Shown here: in pieces, positions 8,175 through 20,157 of the stretch
Position numbering within the stretch: position 1 is the stretch's first letter
Layout of the letters: each line of letters starts with the position of its first letter
NCBI RefSeq assembly: GCF_900188205.1
Contig: NZ_FZOH01000011.1
Span: forward strand, 62,001-126,000
Length of the DNA stretch: 64,000 bases
From: Geodermatophilus saharensis
GTDB taxonomy: Bacteria; Actinomycetota; Actinomycetes; Mycobacteriales; Geodermatophilaceae
Direction: 5' to 3'
Notes under the pieces: model-generated
What the model saw: the letters and a program-made list of their open reading frames with translations, nothing else
Told to the model about the DNA's origin: nothing
Databases searched by the model: none
Program-made: the position numbers and the translations under genes

Positions 8175-9029
8175 ATGAGCACCGACACACCCACCGGCAC
8201 GCGGGGCGAGGCCCCCACCGACGACGGCATCGACCGGGCCGCCATCCGGGAGGCGCTGTACACCGACGGCATCACCGCGCGGAAGGGCGCCTTCTCCCGC
8301 GACTGGGTCGCCCGGCTGCGCGAGGACGTCGACGCCGCCTTCGAGGAGGCCCGCGGCCGCGAGGGCGGCGCCGTCGGGCGGGGTCCCAACCGCTGGTACG
8401 TGGAGGTCCACCCGCAGGCGCTGCGCGGGTTCGTCGACCTGGTCGACCACCCGTGGGTGCGGGCCACGTGCGAGACGGTCCTCGGGCCCGACTACACGAT
8501 CGTCGAGGTGGGCTTCGACACGCCCTTCCCCGGCGCGAAGGACCAGCCGTGGCACCGGGACTTCCCCAGCCCGCGGGAGACGCGGGAGGAGCGGCGGCTG
8601 ACCTCCCTCGCCTTCAACGTCACCACGGTCGACACCGTCGACGAGATGGGGCCCTTCGAGGTAGCGCCGGGGACGCAGTGGGAGACCGGCGAGGACTTCG
8701 ACCACGGGATGTTCCCGCCGAAGAGCGAGTACCCGCGCTACGAGGCGCTGGCCGTGCGCAAGTACCCGCAGATGGGCGACGTCTCGGTGCGCTCCGCCCT
8801 GACGCTGCACCGCGGGACGGAGAACCGCTCGCAGCTCTCCCGCCCCGTCCTGGTCCTGGGCGTCGACGCGCCCGGCGCCGGCAACGACGAGCACCACGAC
8901 CTCGCGGTGACCTCCGACTACTGGGAGCAGCTGCCCCAGCGGGTGCGCGACCACCTGCGCTGCCCCGTCGTCGACGAGCTGCGGCCGATCGTGCAGAAGC
9001 ACGACATCGAGGGCCTGGTGATGGGCTGA
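8175..9029 (+). CDS. phytanoyl-CoA dioxygenase (PhyH) family protein
   Basis: A 284-residue Fe(II)/2-oxoglutarate-dependent oxygenase-like protein. The facial triad is recognisable: HRD in QPWHRDFPSP near residue 125, and a second His in LTLHRGTENRSQ near 215, with the Arg a few residues later expected to bind 2-oxoglutarate. ATG 8175 has GAGGGG 8 nt upstream; an ORF start at 7911 is rejected as it lies inside the previous gene. It stands alone between the CBS pair and the peptidase, giving no pathway context. PhyH proteins hydroxylate diverse small molecules (lipids, ectoine, natural products), so the substrate cannot be named. Confidence 0.85.
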   Translation: MSTDTPTGTRGEAPTDDGIDRAAIREALYTDGITARKGAFSRDWVARLREDVDAAFEEARGREGGAVGRGPNRWYVEVHPQALRGFVDLVDHPWVRATCETVLGPDYTIVEVGFDTPFPGAKDQPWHRDFPSPRETREERRLTSLAFNVTTVDTVDEMGPFEVAPGTQWETGEDFDHGMFPPKSEYPRYEALAVRKYPQMGDVSVRSALTLHRGTENRSQLSRPVLVLGVDAPGAGNDEHHDLAVTSDYWEQLPQRVRDHLRCPVVDELRPIVQKHDIEGLVMG

Positions 9030-9077
9030 GCCCGACACCCCGGCGGCGGGCCGGAGGGGTGCGGGCACGATGGGCCG

Positions 9078-10871
9078 GTGACCGCCGAGCAGACCGCCCC
9101 CCTCCTCCCGCCCGACGTCACCGCCCGGTGGCAGGCCCGCTTCCGCGCGCCACGGGTGAGCCTGCCCGACTGGGCGCTGCACGCGCCGCAGCGCAGCCTC
9201 TACGCCTCCGACGTCAGCGGCGTCGTCGAGCAGTACGCCTGGGACCGCGACACCGACGTCCACCGGCAGGTGACCGACCGGCCCAACGGCACGCTGATCG
9301 GCACGCTGTCCCCCGACGGCGAGCAGATCTGGTGGTTCGCCGACACCGACGGCGACGAGTTCGGCGTGTGGATGGTGCAGCCCTTCGCCGGCGGCGAGGA
9401 CCGGGTCGCCGTCCCCGAGGTCGGGCCGGCCTACCCCGCGGGCCTGGAGATCGGCTCCTCGCTGGTGGCCGTCGGCCGGTCCACCGACGACGGCAGCGAG
9501 CTGTGGCTGGCCCCCGCCGGCGGGACGCCGCGGGTGGTCTACCGCCACGAGGACCCCGCCTCGGTCGACGCGCTCACCCTCGACGACGAGCTGCTGGTGA
9601 TCTCGCACTCGGAGCACGGCGACCCGCGCTACCCGGCGCTGCGCGTCCTGCGCACGGACGACGACGCGGTCGTCGCCGAGAAGTGGGACGGCGAGGGCCG
9701 CGGCCTGCACGCGCTGGAGTTCGCCCCGCTGCCCGGCGACCGGCGGCTGCTGGTCGGCCACGAGCGGCGCGGCCGCGAGGAGCTGCTGGTCTGGGACGTC
9801 GCCGCCGAGACCGAGACCGAGATCGTGCTCGACCTGCCCGGCGACGTGACCGCCGGCTGGTACCCCGACGGCTCGGCGCTGCTGGTGGGTCACGACCACG
9901 CCGCCCGCAGCGAGCTGTACCGCTACGACCTCGCCAGCGGGGCGCTGGAGCGGCTGGACACCCCGCGCGGCGTCGTCCGCGGCGCCACCGCCCGGCCCGA
10001 CGGCACGGTCGAGCTGGCCTGGTCGAACTCCGAGCGCCCGCCGGTGATCCGCCGCGCCGACGGGCCGGTGGTGCTCGCCGCGCCCGGCGGGGAGCCGCCG
10101 GCCGCCCACCCGGTCGAGGACCGCTGGGTACCCGGCCCCGGGGGCGACGTCCACGCGCTGCTGGTGCGCCCGGCCGGCGAGCCCCCGTACGCCACGGCGT
10201 TCCTCGTCCACGGCGGGCCGGAGTCGGCCGACGACGACAGCTACCGCGCCCGCCGGGCGGCCTACGTCGACGCCGGCTACGCGGTCGTGCACGTCAACTA
10301 CCGCGGGTCCACCGGCTACGGCAGCGCCTGGCGCGACGCCCTCACCGGCCGGCCCGGACCCACCGAGCTCGAGGACGTCGCCGCCGTCTACGACGCGCTG
10401 GCCGCCGAGGGGTTCCTGGACCCGGCACGGGCGCTGGTCACCGGCGGGTCGTGGGGCGGCTTCCTGACCCTGCTGGCGCTGGGCACGCAGCCCGAGCGCT
10501 GGGCGGCAGGCATCGCCGAGGTGCCGGTGGCCGACTACCTGGCCGCCTACGAGGACGAGATGGAGGGCCTGCGGGCCTACGACCGCGCGCTGTTCGGTGG
10601 CTCACCGGAGGAGGTGCGCGACCGGTACGTGCGCTCCTCGCCGATCACCCACGTCGAGGCCGTGCGGGCGCCGGTGCTGGTGGTGGCCGGGGCGAACGAC
10701 CCGCGCTGCCCGATCCGGCAGATCGAGAACTACCTCGCCCGTCTCGAGGAGCTCGGCAAGCCGCACGAGGTGTACCGGTTCGACGCCGGGCACGGCTCGC
10801 TGGTCATCGAGGAGACGATCCGGCAGGTCGAGACGGCGCTGTCGTTCGCGCTGCGCCACGTGCGGCCGTGA
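9078..10871 (+). CDS. S9 family (prolyl oligopeptidase-like) serine peptidase
   Basis: A 597-residue two-domain peptidase. An N-terminal beta-propeller (about residues 1-340) has repeated blade motifs such as LSPDGEQIWWFADTDGDEFG and GWYPDGSALLVGHD. The alpha/beta-hydrolase domain carries the nucleophile in GGSWGG, the acid in GANDPRCPI and the His in FDAGHGS; FLVHGGPES forms the oxyanion region. No signal peptide is seen, so it is probably cytosolic and trims oligopeptides or acts as an acylaminoacyl-peptidase. The GTG 9078 start is tentative. Its last 68 bp overlap the 3' end of the opposite-strand glycosyltransferase gene. Confidence 0.9.
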   Translation: MTAEQTAPLLPPDVTARWQARFRAPRVSLPDWALHAPQRSLYASDVSGVVEQYAWDRDTDVHRQVTDRPNGTLIGTLSPDGEQIWWFADTDGDEFGVWMVQPFAGGEDRVAVPEVGPAYPAGLEIGSSLVAVGRSTDDGSELWLAPAGGTPRVVYRHEDPASVDALTLDDELLVISHSEHGDPRYPALRVLRTDDDAVVAEKWDGEGRGLHALEFAPLPGDRRLLVGHERRGREELLVWDVAAETETEIVLDLPGDVTAGWYPDGSALLVGHDHAARSELYRYDLASGALERLDTPRGVVRGATARPDGTVELAWSNSERPPVIRRADGPVVLAAPGGEPPAAHPVEDRWVPGPGGDVHALLVRPAGEPPYATAFLVHGGPESADDDSYRARRAAYVDAGYAVVHVNYRGSTGYGSAWRDALTGRPGPTELEDVAAVYDALAAEGFLDPARALVTGGSWGGFLTLLALGTQPERWAAGIAEVPVADYLAAYEDEMEGLRAYDRALFGGSPEEVRDRYVRSSPITHVEAVRAPVLVVAGANDPRCPIRQIENYLARLEELGKPHEVYRFDAGHGSLVIEETIRQVETALSFALRHVRP

Positions 10872-12048
10872 CCCGGGCCGGCAGCAGCGCGACGACGGCG
10901 AGGGTCACCAGCAGGTAGAGGTCCTCGACGACGATCCCGACGACGCCGCGGTCGTGGTGGTGGCCGGAGGTGGCGGAGGCGAACCAGATCGCCGACGAGG
11001 CGAGCACCAGCGTGGTGACGGCGGCCAGCGCCCCGGCCAGCAGCCGCGAGCGCTCCCGCCACCACCGCGGCGTCCCCGGGGCCGGCGGCCTCCCGGCGGC
11101 GAGGTCGACCAGCACGACCAGCGCCGGCACCAGCCAGACGAGGTGGTGCGACCAGGACACGGGGCTGACCAGGCAGGCGGCCAGCCCGGTGAGCGCGACG
11201 CCGGCCAGGTCGTCGCCGGCCCGCGTCGCGCGCACCGCGCGGGTCAGCACGACCGCCAGCGCGACGGCCGCCAGCACCGCCCAGACCGGGCGCGGGGGCT
11301 CGGCGGGGTCGGCCAGGCGCGCCAGCGCGCCCAGCAGCGACTGGTTGGACGTCTTGTCCAGCGCGCCGACCCGCTCGGTCTGCCACAGCGTGTGCGTCCA
11401 GAACCGCCACGACGTCGCCGGGGCCACCGCGAGGGCCAGCAGCGTGGCCCCGGCGGCGGTGGCGACGGCGACCCCGGCCGCGCGCCAGCGGCGGGCCAGC
11501 AGCAGCCAGACGACGAACAGCGCCGGCGTCAGCTTCACCGCCGCGGCCAGCCCGATCCCCACGCCGGCCCACCGCGACCCGCGCCGCAGCGCCGCCACGT
11601 CGGCCAGCACCAGCGCCATCAGCAGCAGGTTGACCTGGCCGAAGCCGATGGTCTCCCGCACCGGCTCGACGACGAACACCAGCGGCAGCGCGAACAGCCA
11701 CGCCCACGGCAGCGGCCACCCGTGCCGGCGGGCCAGCGGGGTGACCAGCCACCAGGTGAGCCCGACGAGGGCGGCCGCGTTGAGCAGCACGTGGCCGGCG
11801 GCCACCACCGGGTAGGGCAGCAGCGCCATCGGCAGGACCAGCAGCGCGGCGAACGTCGGGTAGGTGAAGCCGTAGGGGCTGCGGCCGTAGGTGTAGTCGT
11901 AGAGCGGCTGCCCCTCGAGCCACGAGGCGACGGCGCCGCGGTACACCCGCAGGTCGAAGAAGTCGTGCCACGGGTCGTTGGGCACGACCACCGACACGAC
12001 CGCGACCAGCGCGACCAGCGCGAGGAACCCCCCGACCCGGAGGAGCAC
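10804..12048 (-). CDS. GT87-like polyprenyl-phosphate-dependent mannosyltransferase
   Basis: A 414-residue polytopic protein with about ten membrane helices and a short charged Arg/Pro tail. It resembles the GT87/DUF2029 family of GT-C alpha-1,2-mannosyltransferases (PimE-like, Rv2181-like) that build phosphatidylinositol mannosides and lipomannan in actinobacteria. Supporting features are an Asp-containing first loop (DPWHDFFDLRVYRGA), the SPYGFTYPTFAALL segment, GFGQVNLLLM and KLTPALFVVW, all typical of the family. The 3' end overlaps the S9 peptidase gene by 68 bp in antisense. It lies 13 bp downstream of asd's stop in the same direction and may be read from that operon. Confidence 0.82.
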   Translation of the reverse strand: MLLRVGGFLALVALVAVVSVVVPNDPWHDFFDLRVYRGAVASWLEGQPLYDYTYGRSPYGFTYPTFAALLVLPMALLPYPVVAAGHVLLNAAALVGLTWWLVTPLARRHGWPLPWAWLFALPLVFVVEPVRETIGFGQVNLLLMALVLADVAALRRGSRWAGVGIGLAAAVKLTPALFVVWLLLARRWRAAGVAVATAAGATLLALAVAPATSWRFWTHTLWQTERVGALDKTSNQSLLGALARLADPAEPPRPVWAVLAAVALAVVLTRAVRATRAGDDLAGVALTGLAACLVSPVSWSHHLVWLVPALVVLVDLAAGRPPAPGTPRWWRERSRLLAGALAAVTTLVLASSAIWFASATSGHHHDRGVVGIVVEDLYLLVTLAVVALLPARVTAARGAARTTAPSRPAGSSPR

Positions 12049-12061
12049 CCGCGCCGTCCGG

Positions 12062-14382
<2,321 letters not shown>

Positions 14383-14390
14383 GGGTCCAC

Positions 14391-14396
14391 AGGCTA
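14391..14396 (-). promoter_or_regulatory. candidate -10 box of lysC-asd
   Basis: Minus-strand TAGCCT ends 8 nt before the lysC GTG, consistent with a leaderless lysC-asd mRNA. No lysine riboswitch or leader fits in this space. Confidence 0.4.
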
Positions 14397-14439
14397 CCGA
14401 TGTGCCGGACCGGCACCGGGATGCAGGCGGGCCCGTCCC

Positions 14440-14468
14440 TTGCGTGCCCCTCCCCGGCGCGATGTGAT
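14440..14468 (+). promoter_or_regulatory. candidate promoter of the PLD-like gene
   Basis: TTGCGT (14440-14445) and TGTGAT (14463-14468) are separated by 17 nt, and the start GTG is 6 nt after the -10 box. This suggests a sigma-A-type promoter giving a leaderless transcript; the -10 box is not a perfect TANNNT. Confidence 0.35.
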
Positions 14469-14474
14469 CACGAG

Positions 14475-16067
14475 GTGACCGATCCCGCGGAGTGGCTGCT
14501 CGGCCCCGAGGAGCGGGGCAACACGGCCACCGACCTGCCGGCCTGGACCGAGGGCAACCTCGCCGTGCCGCTGGTGCACGGGACCGCCTACTTCGACGCG
14601 CTGGTCTCGGCCGTCGAGGTCCTCGACGAGAACGACCACCTGTTCTTCACCGACTGGCGCGGCGACCCGGACGAGGAGCTGCGCCCGGGCGGTCCGACGG
14701 TCGCCGAGCTGTTCACCGCGGCGGTGCGCCGCGGGGTGACCGTCCGCGGGCTGGTGTGGCGCTCGCACGTGGACTGGCTGTCGTTCAGCAGCCGGGAGAA
14801 CCGGGCGCTGGACCGCGAGGTCGAGGACGGCGGCGGGCTGGTCGTGCTCGACCAGCGGGTGCGCCGGATGGGCAGCCACCACCAGAAGCTCGTCGTCTGC
14901 CGGCACGACCAGGACGCCACGAAGGACGTCGCCTTCATCGGCGGCATCGACCTGTGCCACAGCCGCCGCGACGACGCCGAGCACCGCGGCGACCCGCAGG
15001 CGGTCCCGATGGCCTCCGCGTACGGGCCCACGCCGCCGTGGCACGACGTGCAGCTCATGATCCGCGGTCCGGCCGTCGCGGCGCTGGACACGGTCTTCCG
15101 GGAGCGCTGGGACGACCCCACCGACCCCGACGAGGGCAACCCGATCGCGCACGTGATCGACCGGCTGCGGCAGAGCCGGATGTACGCCGACCGGCTGCCC
15201 CCACAGCTGCCCCCGCCCCCGCCGGCCGGGCCGCACCTGGTGCAGAACCTGCGGACCTATCCCGCCGTCCGCCCGCGCTACGACTTCGCCCCCGACGGCG
15301 AGCGCTCGATCGCCCGCGGCTACTCGAAGGCGATCAAGCGGGCGCGGCGGCTGATCTACCTCGAGGACCAGTACATGTGGTCGGGCGAGGTCGCGCAGCT
15401 GTTCGCCGACGCGCTGGCCGAGCACCCCGACCTGCACCTGGTCGTCGTCGTGCCCCGCGTCCCCGACCAGGACGGGGCGCTGGCGTCGCGGCCGCAGTTC
15501 GTCGGCCGGTGGCAGGCGCTGGAGATGTGCCGCCGGGCCGGGCGCGACCGGGTGCACGTGTTCGACGTGGAGAACCACGAGAGCACGCCCGTCTACGTGC
15601 ACGCGAAGGTCTGCGTGGTCGACGACGTGTGGGCCAGCGTCGGCAGCGACAACTTCAACCGGCGGTCCTGGACCCACGACAGCGAGCTCTCCAGCGCCGT
15701 GCTCGACACCACGCTCGACCCCCGGGAGCCGCGCGACCCGGCCGGCACCGGCGACGGCGCGCGCACCTTCGCCCGCGACCTGCGGCTGGTCCTGGCGCGC
15801 GAGCACACCGACCGGGCCGAGGACGGCAGCGAGGACGACGACCTGATCGACCCCGAGGCGTTCGTCGCCACCCTCGAGGCCCAGGCCACCGAGCTCGACG
15901 CCTGGCACGAGGGCGGCCGCCGCGGCCCGCGCCCGCGCGGCCGGCTGCGCCACCACGCGCCAGAGCAGCTCTCCCTCGCGACCCGGCTCTGGGCCACGCC
16001 GGTGTACCGGCTCGTCGACGACCCCGACGGCCGCCCCCTCCGCCTCCGCCGCCGCGGCGAGTTCTGA
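14475..16067 (+). CDS. phospholipase D-like domain protein
   Basis: A 530-residue member of the PLD superfamily, with two phosphodiesterase half-sites. The second HKD motif is intact (HAKVCVVD in [11 protein letters not shown], followed by GSDNFNRRS). The first is [11 protein letters not shown], where the usual Asp eight positions after the His is replaced and an insert (about DQDATK) precedes [13 protein letters not shown]. No signal peptide is evident. GTG 14475 is chosen because the domain starts soon after it and a promoter-like sequence sits just upstream; the ATG at 14400 has no support. Substrate could be phospholipid (cardiolipin-type transfer or hydrolysis); it is a monocistronic gene facing away from lysC. 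Confidence 0.85.
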   Translation: MTDPAEWLLGPEERGNTATDLPAWTEGNLAVPLVHGTAYFDALVSAVEVLDENDHLFFTDWRGDPDEELRPGGPTVAELFTAAVRRGVTVRGLVWRSHVDWLSFSSRENRALDREVEDGGGLVVLDQRVRRMGSHHQKLVVCRHDQDATKDVAFIGGIDLCHSRRDDAEHRGDPQAVPMASAYGPTPPWHDVQLMIRGPAVAALDTVFRERWDDPTDPDEGNPIAHVIDRLRQSRMYADRLPPQLPPPPPAGPHLVQNLRTYPAVRPRYDFAPDGERSIARGYSKAIKRARRLIYLEDQYMWSGEVAQLFADALAEHPDLHLVVVVPRVPDQDGALASRPQFVGRWQALEMCRRAGRDRVHVFDVENHESTPVYVHAKVCVVDDVWASVGSDNFNRRSWTHDSELSSAVLDTTLDPREPRDPAGTGDGARTFARDLRLVLAREHTDRAEDGSEDDDLIDPEAFVATLEAQATELDAWHEGGRRGPRPRGRLRHHAPEQLSLATRLWATPVYRLVDDPDGRPLRLRRRGEF

Positions 16068-16110
16068 GCGCGGTCCCACCTCCGGACCCGCGCACCTCCT
16101 CTGAGCACAG

Positions 16111-16144
16111 TCGTGCTCTGCACACACCTGTGTGCAGAGCACGA
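16111..16144. repeat. 34-bp perfect palindrome upstream of HTH regulator
   Basis: Two 16-nt arms (16111-16126 and 16129-16144) are exact reverse complements around a CC centre; the right arm is TGTGTGCAGAGCACGA. It lies 44 bp after the PLD stop and 125 bp before the HTH gene. It could be an operator, or a stem terminating the PLD transcript, although the spacer is very short for a hairpin loop. A smaller inverted repeat, GAGCAC/GTGCTC (16103-16108, 16113-16118), overlaps its left edge. Confidence 0.85.
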
Positions 16145-16209
16145 GCGGACGGGAGCCCTGTACCACCGCTCGTCTTCGAGCTCTGACTACACCTGTGTGC
16201 AGAGCACGA
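16124..16209. repeat. 21-bp direct repeat (two copies)
   Basis: The 21 bp at 16124-16144 (right part of the palindrome) recur exactly at 16189-16209, 65 bp downstream and 60 bp before the HTH gene start. Two spaced copies of one half-site are what a regulator-binding region would show; the adjacent HTH protein is the obvious candidate binder. Confidence 0.8.
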
Positions 16210-16268
16210 CCGTCCCCAGGAACACCTACCCAGTGCCGAGCGACGCCGGCGCCCACGAGGCTGGCGGC

Positions 16269-16919
16269 GTGTCCGACCTCGACCTGCCCGGCCTGCTGCG
16301 CCGCATCCGGCGCACCGCGGACCTGTCCCAGCGCGAGATGGCCCGGTCCACGGGCACGTCGAGGGCGACGATCGCCGCGGCGGAGGCCGGCACGCGCGGG
16401 CTCGATGCCAGGACGCTGGCCCGCCTGGCGGCCGTGGCCGGGTTGCGGCTCGCGCTGGTGGACGCCGACGGCGCGGAGGTGGCGCCCATGGACGGCGCGG
16501 CCGTGCGGGACGGCGGCGGACGGCGCTTCCCCGCACACCTCGACACCCGGCACGGTGACGAGGGCTGGTGGCACGGCCCGCACCGGTACGACCGCGACCC
16601 GGTCACCTACACGTTCACCCGCGTCCGGGAGCACCGCGACGAGCAGCGCGCACGCCGTGGCACCCCGGAGGACCACCAGCTGCCGCAGCCGGGTGACGCG
16701 CTCGCCGACCGGGCCGCGGACCGCCGGGCGGCCGCGCGACGGGCCCGGGAGGAGGACCTCGAGCGCCGGCGCGCCGCCGGGCTGCTGCGATCGCCCGTGG
16801 ATCTCCTCTGCGAGTGCCCGCCGGCCTGCGACGACCTGCTCCTCGAGGACCTCCCACCGGTCCCCGGCCGGCCCGGTCCGCACACCGACGACTGCGCGTG
16901 TTCCTGTGACGTCAGCTGA
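16269..16919 (+). CDS. XRE-type helix-turn-helix protein with cysteine-rich C-terminus
   Basis: A 216-residue protein. Residues ~7-60 form an XRE/Cro-like HTH (LLRRIRRTADLSQREMA, then TSRATIAAAEAG as recognition helix). The middle is rich in charged residues and includes a YDRDPVTYTFTRVREHR segment. The last ~40 residues hold six cysteines (CECPPAC and CACSC), which could bind metal. GTG 16269 is chosen because it directly precedes the HTH; the ORF upstream runs through the palindromic repeat region and is unlikely to be coding. It probably controls itself or neighbours through the palindrome/direct repeats upstream. Ligand unknown. Its 3' end overlaps the leuA leader promoter. Confidence 0.75.
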   Translation: MSDLDLPGLLRRIRRTADLSQREMARSTGTSRATIAAAEAGTRGLDARTLARLAAVAGLRLALVDADGAEVAPMDGAAVRDGGGRRFPAHLDTRHGDEGWWHGPHRYDRDPVTYTFTRVREHRDEQRARRGTPEDHQLPQPGDALADRAADRRAAARRAREEDLERRRAAGLLRSPVDLLCECPPACDDLLLEDLPPVPGRPGPHTDDCACSCDVS

Positions 16920-16933
16920 CCCGCTGCTACCGT
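16905..16933 (+). promoter_or_regulatory. candidate promoter of leuA leader
   Basis: TGTGAC (16905-16910) and TACCGT (16928-16933) are 17 nt apart. Transcription start would fall on the GTG of the leader peptide at 16940, 7 nt after the box. The promoter overlaps the end of the upstream HTH gene. Confidence 0.5.
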
Positions 16934-16939
16934 GGGCCC

Positions 16940-16987
16940 GTGCGCGGCGACCTCCTGCTTACCCGCCGCGGCGAGGCCCTCTCCTAG
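16940..16987 (+). CDS. leuL: leuA leader peptide
   Basis: A 15-codon ORF reading M(V)RGDLLLTRRGEALS then TAG. It has three consecutive leucine codons (CTC CTG CTT) and a fourth near the end. It starts at the predicted transcription start, has its stop inside a hairpin, and ends 111 bp before leuA. This is the classic layout of leucine-sensing ribosome-mediated attenuation: with leucyl-tRNA scarce, ribosomes stall at the Leu run and change the downstream fold. Leader-peptide control of leuA has been proposed in actinobacteria (recollection). Confidence 0.75.
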   Translation: MRGDLLLTRRGEALS

Positions 16988-17006
16988 GTCGGCCCCCTCG
17001 CCGCGG
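16966..17006 (+). promoter_or_regulatory. leuA leader hairpin (attenuator element)
   Basis: CCGCGGCGAGG (16966-16976) pairs perfectly with CCTCGCCGCGG (16996-17006), an 11-bp stem with a 19-nt loop that contains the leader stop codon. CTCCTG at the leucine codons of the leader could alternatively pair with a CAGGAG downstream (about 17058-17063). No T-tract follows, so control could be of translation rather than termination. Confidence 0.6.
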
Positions 17007-17020
17007 AGATCCCGCCGTGA

Positions 17021-18835
<1,815 letters not shown>

Positions 18836-18845
18836 CCACCGCGCG

Positions 18846-18876
18846 CGGCCGGCCCGGCGCTCAGCCGGGCCGGCCG
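18846..18876. terminator. bidirectional terminator between leuA and mnhG
   Basis: A 13-bp GC stem (18846-18858 with 18864-18876) with loop GCTCA that contains the mnhG stop codon on the minus strand. It serves both convergent transcripts. Confidence 0.75.
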
Positions 18877-19274
18877 GCCGCCGGGCGGGGGTCCTCGGGC
18901 GGTGCGTCGCCGGGCTCGTCCCCGCGGTACCGCTCGTCCTGGTGGCCGGTGCCGGCGTACTCGTCGACCAGCAGCAGGTCGCGGCGCACGTGCCGGCGGC
19001 GGTAGGCCACCCGGCTGATCAGGTGCGCGCTCACCGGCGCGGTCAGCAGCTGGAAGGCCGCCACGAGCAGCAGCATCCAGGCGTTGGCCCACCCGTCGAG
19101 CCGGATGGCCGCGCCCACCATGACCAGCAGGACGCCGAGCACCTGCGGCTTGGTGCCGGCGTGCATCCGCGACAGCACGTCGGGGAAGCGCACCAGGCCC
19201 AGCCCGGCGGTGAGGCACAGCGCCGCGCCGCTCAGCAGGCAGGCGAAGGCGACGACGTCGGCGAGGGCGGTCAC
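18861..19274 (-). CDS. mnhG: Mrp-type Na+/H+ antiporter subunit G
   Basis: A 137-residue MnhG/MrpG subunit with three predicted membrane helices and the family signature GLVRFPDVLSRMHAGTKPQVLG. The C-terminal ~40 residues are hydrophilic and acidic. It is the last gene of the mnhA-C-D-E-F-G operon and overlaps mnhF by 4 bp. Its stop codon sits in the loop of the terminator shared with leuA. The Mrp complex exchanges cytoplasmic Na+ for protons in the cytoplasmic membrane. Confidence 0.93.
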   Translation of the reverse strand: MTALADVVAFACLLSGAALCLTAGLGLVRFPDVLSRMHAGTKPQVLGVLLVMVGAAIRLDGWANAWMLLLVAAFQLLTAPVSAHLISRVAYRRRHVRRDLLLVDEYAGTGHQDERYRGDEPGDAPPEDPRPAAGRPG

Positions 19275-19597
19275 CGCGCCTCCCGTTCCTCGGCGGCCAG
19301 GGGCAGGCCGACGTCGCGGCCGTCACCGGTGCGCGAGCGCAGCAGCATCCCGCCGATGTAGCGGGCGACCGACACCGAGCCGACGAAGGCCAGCAGGGAG
19401 ACCACGACCAGCACCGGGACCAGCGTCGGGTCGCGGACCAGCGCGGCGTGCACCGCCAGACCGGCCGAGATGATCACCAGCAGGGTGTCGGTGGCGACCA
19501 CCCGGTCCAGCAGCGAGGGACCGCGGGCCAGCCGGTACAGCGCCAGCACCGCTCCCCCGGCCATCATCGCGTACAGCGCGCCGCTGACGACGGTCAC
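19271..19597 (-). CDS. mnhF: Mrp-type Na+/H+ antiporter subunit F
   Basis: A 108-residue MnhF/MrpF subunit with three membrane helices; the typical LYRLARGPSLLDRVVATDTL loop joins the first two. GTG 19597 overlaps the mnhE stop by 4 bp and is preferred over far upstream starts that would run into mnhE. It belongs to the membrane arm of the antiporter. Confidence 0.93.
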   Translation of the reverse strand: MTVVSGALYAMMAGGAVLALYRLARGPSLLDRVVATDTLLVIISAGLAVHAALVRDPTLVPVLVVVSLLAFVGSVSVARYIGGMLLRSRTGDGRDVGLPLAAEEREAR

Positions 19598-20157
19598 GAG
19601 GTGAGCACCTGCCCCTCCTCCCGCTCGAGGGCCGCGAGGTCCTCGGCCGAGCCGAGCGCGCGCACGAGCCGGGTCTCCACGACCAGGACGTGGGTCTTCT
19701 TGCGCTCGACGTCGTCGCGGTCGCGCACGGGCAGCAGGTGCAGGGTCATCACCCGGCGCTCCCGGTCGAGGTCGAGCACCAGGGAACCGGGGACGAGCGA
19801 GGTGGCCTCGGCGACCATCGTCAGGAGCAGGTCGGAGTCGGCGCGCAGCTGCACCTGCACGATCGCCGTGCTGCGCACCCCTCCGGGCCGCAGCGCCTGC
19901 CAGGCCACCTCGGCGCCGGACACGACGAGATCCGCGACGAAGTGCCCGAGGAAGACGAGCAGCGCCAGCGGGCGCACCCGCGTGCCGCCGACCACGTGCG
20001 GCAGCGGCAGCAGCACGAGCAGGACCAGGGCGACGACCAGGCCGGAGAGCAGGTTGGCCCAGGACCAGGTGCCCCACAGCAGCATCCAGACCAGGACCAG
20101 CCAGGCGACCAGCGGGACCTGGTGTCGCAGCCGGGTGGCGGCCGGCTCGACGGTCAC
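19594..20157 (-). CDS. mnhE: Mrp-type Na+/H+ antiporter subunit E
   Basis: A 187-residue MnhE/MrpE subunit. Two or three N-terminal membrane helices (VPLVAWLVLVWMLLWGTWSWANLLSG is the conserved opening, given here only as its position 14-40) are followed by a cytosolic domain with VQVQLRADSDLLLTMVAE and SLVPGSLVLDLD, both family hallmarks. GTG 20157 overlaps the mnhD stop by 4 bp. Confidence 0.93.
   Translation of the reverse strand: MTVEPAATRLRHQVPLVAWLVLVWMLLWGTWSWANLLSGLVVALVLLVLLPLPHVVGGTRVRPLALLVFLGHFVADLVVSGAEVAWQALRPGGVRSTAIVQVQLRADSDLLLTMVAEATSLVPGSLVLDLDRERRVMTLHLLPVRDRDDVERKKTHVLVVETRLVRALGSAEDLAALEREEGQVLTS

Noticed and set aside
6770-8467. 565-residue minus-strand ORF across the CBS genes
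   Set aside because: Shadow frame of two well-supported plus-strand genes, with low-complexity Arg/Gly/His composition.
16103-16209. Repeats before the HTH gene as a CRISPR array
   Set aside because: Only two copies, palindromic and unevenly arranged, no cas genes in the window.
16113-16268. Longer start for the HTH protein
   Set aside because: The added residues are the translation of the palindrome/direct repeat region and precede no conserved domain.
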